Shown here: positions 60,499 to 64,000 of the stretch, piece after piece
Numbering within the stretch: the first letter of the stretch is position 1
Layout of the letters: the number at the start of each line of letters is the position of its first letter
Assembly (NCBI RefSeq): GCF_000250655.1
Contig: NC_016935.1
Location: forward strand, 381,501 to 445,500
Source: Paenibacillus mucilaginosus 3016
Lineage (GTDB): Bacteria > Bacillota > Bacilli > Paenibacillales > NBRC-103111
Direction of reading: 5' to 3'
DNA length: 64,000 nucleotides
Position numbers and translations under genes: made by a program
Notes under the pieces: generated by a model
Databases searched by the model: none
What the model was told of the DNA's origin: nothing
The model's input: the letters and a program-made list of their open reading frames with translations, nothing else

Positions 60499-62433
60499 AT
60501 GAGCATGCGGATCGGGCAATGGATGGACAGAATACAGCGGTACGGGCTGCTGCGCGACAAGCCGCTGACGCTCCGGCTGTTCGTCTTCTCGGCGCTGCTC
60601 GTGGCGGTGCCGCTTGTTCTGGTGGGGCTGATCTCCTACCAGCGGTCGGCGGATGTTCTCGAAAGCGAGGGACGCGAGTCCAGCCTGCAGATCATCGAGC
60701 AGGTGAAAAGCCACATCGAGTATTACGTGCGGGACTTCGAGATTACGACGCTCGGCATCGTCAATCACCCGGACGTTACCCGTCTGCTGCGGATGCGGAC
60801 TGCGGAGGAGATCCAGCAGAGCGGCATCCGCCCGGCCGTCGTGCAGATGCTGAAGAACGCGTCTTACTCGCGGTCGGACATCTCCAACATCACGCTTGTG
60901 CTGGACGGCCGGCAGACGTTCGACACGGCGGGCGTCCGCAGCCCTTATCCGGCCGACGAGCTCCGCAAGGAATACTGGTATGCGGATGTGCCGCTCCAAG
61001 GCACGCCGAAGCTGATCTCCCGGGTCATCCGCTGGCCGGACGGGCGGCAGGAGCAGGTCTTCTCCATCGTCCGCCGCCTGATGTCGCCGCAGACGCTCGA
61101 GCCGGCGGGGATGCTGATCATGGACGTGAATTTCAAGCGCATCCAGGAAATCTCGGAGATGGTGTCCATCGGGCGGACCGGGTTCCTGTACATGGTCGAT
61201 GCGCAGAACCACTACGTGTACCATCCGGACCTGTCACTGGTGGGTACCCCGGCCGAGCCCGGCCATACCGGGCAGATGACGGAGGAGAGCGGAGCGCTGA
61301 TCACCGGCGACAAGCCGAGCCTCTTCCTGACCTACAGCCTCTCCCCCTACCTCGGCTGGCGGCTGGTTACCGTGCTGCCGTACAAGGAGCTGACTGACGG
61401 CACCGACTATATCGGGCGCACGATCCTCTGGACGCTGATCATCGCCCTGACGGCCGCCTACCTGCTCGGCATCGGCTTCGCGGCGTCCCTCGTCGGTCCG
61501 ATCCGGCGGCTTCAGGCGTATATGCGGCGGGTGGAGGTAGGGGATTTCAGCGTGAAGCTGGAGGTGCGCTCCAAGGACGAGATCGGCCTGCTTACCCACG
61601 GCTTCAACAAGATGGTGGAGCGGCTGGAGAGCCTGCTGGAGGAGATCTACTTCAGCCGGCTCAAAGAAACCGAGGCTTCGCTGCGGCAGAAGGAGAGCGA
61701 GCTGAAGGTGCTTCAGTCGCAGCTCAATCCGCATTTTCTCTATAACTCGCTCGAGACGATCCGGGGCATGGCGCTCGACCAGGATATGGACGATATCGCC
61801 TCCATGTCGGGGGCGCTGGCGAAGCTGCTCCGCTACAACCTGAAGAACGACCGGCCGGTGGTCACGCTCCGCGAGGAGCTGCTCTTCTGCCGGATGTATC
61901 TGCGGGTGCAGCAGTACCGGTTTGAAGACCGGCTTGACTCCGAATTCGACGTGCCGGATTGGGCGCTGGAGCTGCCGGTGGTGAAGTTCGCACTGCAGCC
62001 GATTGTCGAGAACAGCATCATCCACGGTATGGAACCGGGGGCGGCTCCGATGCGCATCCGGATCAGCGCGCGGCGGGACGGGGACGCCTCGTTCCTCGTG
62101 GCCGTCGAGGATACGGGCGTGGGGATGCCCGTGGAGGTGCTCTCCCGGATCCGCCTGGATCTCGAGCAGAAGGATGTGCTGGCCGGAGGCGACCATATCG
62201 GGGTGGCCAATGTGCACCGGCGGATCGTGTATGTGTACGGAGAGGCCTATGGGGGCCGGATCGATTCCCGGGAGGGCGGCGGCACGACCGTGACGCTGCG
62301 GTTTCCGGCGGAGGCCCGGCGGCAGGCGGATACGGACGAGGGTCTGTCTCCGCTCCGGAAGGCCGGGCTCCCGCTGTCAAGTCCTGAGCAAAAGGGAGGT
62401 AGCGATAGTGTACAGCGTGCTGTTGGTGGATGA
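60499..62433 (+). CDS. YesM-family sensor histidine kinase
   Basis: This 644-residue membrane kinase has two membrane helices (VFSALLVAVPLVLVGLISY and ILWTLIIALTAAYLLGIGF) around a Cache-type extracellular sensor (about residues 48-300), a HAMP domain, and a His_kinase domain with His412 in NPHFLYNSLETIRGM. The ATPase has N-box LQPIVENSIIHGME and G-box DTGVGMP. ATG 60499 (MSMRIGQ) is preferred since AAAGGGGG lies 6 bases upstream; ATG 60493 directly abuts that site. It overlaps the response regulator gene by 26 bases and likely senses the TRAP substrate or a related carboxylate. Confidence 0.92.
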   Translation: MSMRIGQWMDRIQRYGLLRDKPLTLRLFVFSALLVAVPLVLVGLISYQRSADVLESEGRESSLQIIEQVKSHIEYYVRDFEITTLGIVNHPDVTRLLRMRTAEEIQQSGIRPAVVQMLKNASYSRSDISNITLVLDGRQTFDTAGVRSPYPADELRKEYWYADVPLQGTPKLISRVIRWPDGRQEQVFSIVRRLMSPQTLEPAGMLIMDVNFKRIQEISEMVSIGRTGFLYMVDAQNHYVYHPDLSLVGTPAEPGHTGQMTEESGALITGDKPSLFLTYSLSPYLGWRLVTVLPYKELTDGTDYIGRTILWTLIIALTAAYLLGIGFAASLVGPIRRLQAYMRRVEVGDFSVKLEVRSKDEIGLLTHGFNKMVERLESLLEEIYFSRLKETEASLRQKESELKVLQSQLNPHFLYNSLETIRGMALDQDMDDIASMSGALAKLLRYNLKNDRPVVTLREELLFCRMYLRVQQYRFEDRLDSEFDVPDWALELPVVKFALQPIVENSIIHGMEPGAAPMRIRISARRDGDASFLVAVEDTGVGMPVEVLSRIRLDLEQKDVLAGGDHIGVANVHRRIVYVYGEAYGGRIDSREGGGTTVTLRFPAEARRQADTDEGLSPLRKAGLPLSSPEQKGGSDSVQRAVGG

Positions 62434-63148
62434 CGAGAAGTGGGTGCGCACCTCGCTGCGCAAAGTGATCGAACGCACGGGCCTGCCCTTCGAGGTGGCA
62501 CGGGAGGCCTCGCATGGGCTGGAGGCTCTGGATATCCTGAAGGAAGCGCCGGTCGATATGGTGCTGACCGATGTGCGGATGCCGGTCATGAACGGCATGA
62601 GCTTCGTCCAGCAGCTGCGGCAGACGGCCCGGGAGCAGAGCGTGATCGTCGTCAGCGGCTATGACGACTTCGCTTACGTCCAGGGGGCGCTGCGCCTCGG
62701 GGTCACCGACTACCTGCTGAAGCCGGTCGAGGTGGAGGAGATGCGCGCCTGCCTGGAGGGCTGGCTGCAGGCCCGCGCGGGCGGGCAGGCGGCGGGAGCT
62801 CCCAAGGCTTCCTGTGATCCGGCGGACCGTTCGCCGGTGGAACAGGTGCTCGGGTATATCCGGGAGCATCTCGGCGGGGAGCTCACGCTGACCGAAGCCG
62901 CCGCACGGGTGCATCTCAACCCGAGCTACCTCAGCCAGCTGTTCAAGCAGCAGCTCGGGCGGGGCTTCGTCGAGCATATCGTCGAGATGCGGATGGAAGA
63001 GGCGAAGCGGCTGCTGGCGGCTACTTCCCTGCGGGTCAGCGAAGTGGCCCAGCGCGTGGGATACACGGACGTCGCGTATTTCAGCAATACCTTCAAGCGG
63101 AGCGCGGGCTGCACGCCGACGGAATACCGCCGGTGCCCGCCTGCATAG
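62408..63148 (+). CDS. Response regulator, receiver plus AraC-type DNA-binding domain
   Basis: This 246-residue protein starts at GTG 62408 with GGGAGGT 7 bases upstream. The receiver (residues 1-120) has the acidic pair in LLVDDEKW, phospho-acceptor Asp55 in VLTDVRMPVM and the switch lysine in YLLKPVE. The AraC domain (about 150-246) has two helix-turn-helix units, the second in LRVSEVAQRVGYTDVAYFSNTFKR. It pairs with the upstream kinase and is the best candidate to bind the direct repeats before dctQ. Confidence 0.93.
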   Translation: MYSVLLVDDEKWVRTSLRKVIERTGLPFEVAREASHGLEALDILKEAPVDMVLTDVRMPVMNGMSFVQQLRQTAREQSVIVVSGYDDFAYVQGALRLGVTDYLLKPVEVEEMRACLEGWLQARAGGQAAGAPKASCDPADRSPVEQVLGYIREHLGGELTLTEAAARVHLNPSYLSQLFKQQLGRGFVEHIVEMRMEEAKRLLAATSLRVSEVAQRVGYTDVAYFSNTFKRSAGCTPTEYRRCPPA

Positions 63149-63202
63149 GATAAGAGAGGGAGTCGGAGTGAGCCCGGCTCCCGTAATGCATAGGTTCTTC
63201 AG

Positions 63203-63232
63203 CGTCCGGATGTCCGGACGTTTTGTTTTTTT
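63203..63232 (+). terminator. Rho-independent terminator of the two-component operon
   Basis: CGTCCGGA (63203-63210) pairs with TCCGGACG (63213-63220) with a 2-base turn, followed by TTTTGTTTTTTT. The stem is GC-rich and the tail strong. Confidence 0.9.
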
Positions 63233-63412
63233 ATGGAGACGCCGGCTTTGGATTTTGCAGATGAGAAGACTCCCTCGGTAACGGTCCTATGCCCGCATGC
63301 CCAATGATTTCATTTCAGTCCGGCGGGATATAAGGTATACTAGATTGATACAGTATGTGGGGTGCCTAGCAGAATAAGGTACGGCCAGGTTCTGAGGGGA
63401 GGACAATGAAGG

Positions 63413-63829
63413 ATGCATGCAGGCTACACCGCGCGTCGTGCCAAAGCTCCGGCAGCGTGCGAGGTACTGATCGTAGAGGATGACAACATCAGCCGGCGGG
63501 TGCTTCATACCATACTGGCCCAGCTGGGCTTTGGCCATATCGACATGGAGGATAACGGAGAGGCTGCCGTATCCGCCGCAGCTGCGAAGCGCTACGACCT
63601 GATATTCATGGATCTGCGGCTGCCCGTTCTCGACGGGCTCTCGGCCGCCCGGCGGATTATGGCGGACTGCGAAGGCCAGCGGCCTGTGATGATCGCCGTG
63701 ACGACGAATACGCTGCCCGAGATCAAGCAGCAGTGTATGGCGGCGGGCATGGCGGATTACATTATCAAACCTTACTACAAAGCTACGCTTGTGGAAGTGC
63801 TCGATCACTATTTTCCGGTCGTCTTGTAA
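63413..63829 (+). CDS. Stand-alone response regulator receiver (CheY-like)
   Basis: This 138-residue protein is a single receiver domain with an N-terminal extension of about 15 residues. The acidic pair is in LIVEDDNISRR, phospho-acceptor Asp67 in LIFMDLRLPVLDG, switch threonine in IAVTTNT and Lys119 in YIIKPYYK. Such domains end phosphorelays with hybrid kinases. The ATG at 63413 has GGGGAGGA about 9 bases upstream; an ATG at 63406 is out of frame and leads to a 25-codon frame only. A TATACT box lies at 63336. It may serve the partial gene that follows. Confidence 0.85.
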   Translation: MHAGYTARRAKAPAACEVLIVEDDNISRRVLHTILAQLGFGHIDMEDNGEAAVSAAAAKRYDLIFMDLRLPVLDGLSAARRIMADCEGQRPVMIAVTTNTLPEIKQQCMAAGMADYIIKPYYKATLVEVLDHYFPVVL

Positions 63830-63893
63830 AATCACGCATGAGGGAAGGCTGCGACATTGCGGCCTTTCTGCATGTTCATGAGGGGGAGAGCGA

Positions 63894-64000
63894 ATGCCAG
63901 CCCATACGGAGGCGGGAGTGCTGCTGCTTGATATGGCGGAGCAGCTCGCAGACCAAGTGACGGAGAGACAGTACAGCCTGCAGCCGGATCTCATCCAGAG
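63894..64000 (+). CDS. Partial gene, product unknown (3' end outside the window)
   Basis: A frame beginning MPAHTEAGVLLLDMAEQLAD runs open to the last base; GAGGGGGAGAG precedes its ATG at 4-6 bases. Only 35 residues are visible, forming a helix with LADQVTERQYSLQPDL. This could be the N-terminal helix of a sensor or RsbR-like protein, but too little is seen to assign it. Its place 64 bases after the receiver gene suggests co-transcription. Confidence 0.6.
   Translation, partial: MPAHTEAGVLLLDMAEQLADQVTERQYSLQPDLIQ

Overview
The window looks like a chromosome segment of a high-GC member of the Paenibacillaceae; a Paenibacillus mucilaginosus-like species is my best guess. The grounds are strong AGGAGG-type ribosome binding sites, several S-layer-homology (SLH) surface proteins, sugar ABC transporters of the LplB/YtcP type without an ATPase gene, a YesM/AraC-type two-component pair, a WXG100/EssC secretion locus and an FHA-less Firmicute gene style. 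This placement is inference. I see no rRNA, tRNA, CRISPR array or insertion sequence.

Left part (1-15178). The window opens inside a large SLH-anchored surface protein. A TetR repressor and an Old Yellow Enzyme flavoprotein follow, laid out like nemR-nemA, with a clear operator palindrome. A reverse-strand trio encodes a monooxygenase-like protein, a methyltransferase and a GNAT acetyltransferase. Next is a four-gene sugar unit: two permeases, a lipoprotein and a YicI-type GH31 alpha-xylosidase, probably for xyloglucan-derived oligosaccharides. After its terminator come a 112-bp palindromic tandem repeat and two small lower-GC reverse genes.

Middle left (15179-26616). A 2731-residue SLH surface protein is followed by a second tandem palindromic repeat (113-bp period). 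Then come a DUF1992 protein, an erythromycin-esterase family protein and an STM3941-like membrane protein.

Centre (26869-50785). About 24 kb, nearly all on the + strand, joins two secretion machineries. The first part holds a vWA protein, a PP2C phosphatase, a YukD-like protein, an EssC/EccC ATPase without FHA domains, a WXG-domain protein with a long C-terminal extension, two unknown proteins and a separately promoted WXG100 protein. The second part holds a Ser/Thr kinase fused to a TadZ-like receiver and MinD module, a CpaB-like SAF protein, a second TadZ-like ATPase, CpaF, TadB, TadC, a 49-residue pilin-like protein, three pseudopilin-like or secreted proteins, two SLH paralogues and an 1097-residue exported protein. 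I see no EssB/YukC or EsaA/YueB. The simplest reading is one envelope machine, or two co-regulated ones, under threonine-phosphorylation control. This is the most interesting part of the window.

Right part (50972-64000). A reverse-strand secreted alpha-amylase fits GH119 with FN3, CBM25 and CBM20 domains and has an upstream cre-like site. A small protein and a divergent YidC/Oxa1-like insertase follow, then a YwmB-like protein. A TRAP transporter (dctQ, dctM, dctP) preceded by cre-like direct repeats is followed by a histidine kinase and an AraC-type regulator that probably control it. A stand-alone receiver protein and the start of one more gene end the window.
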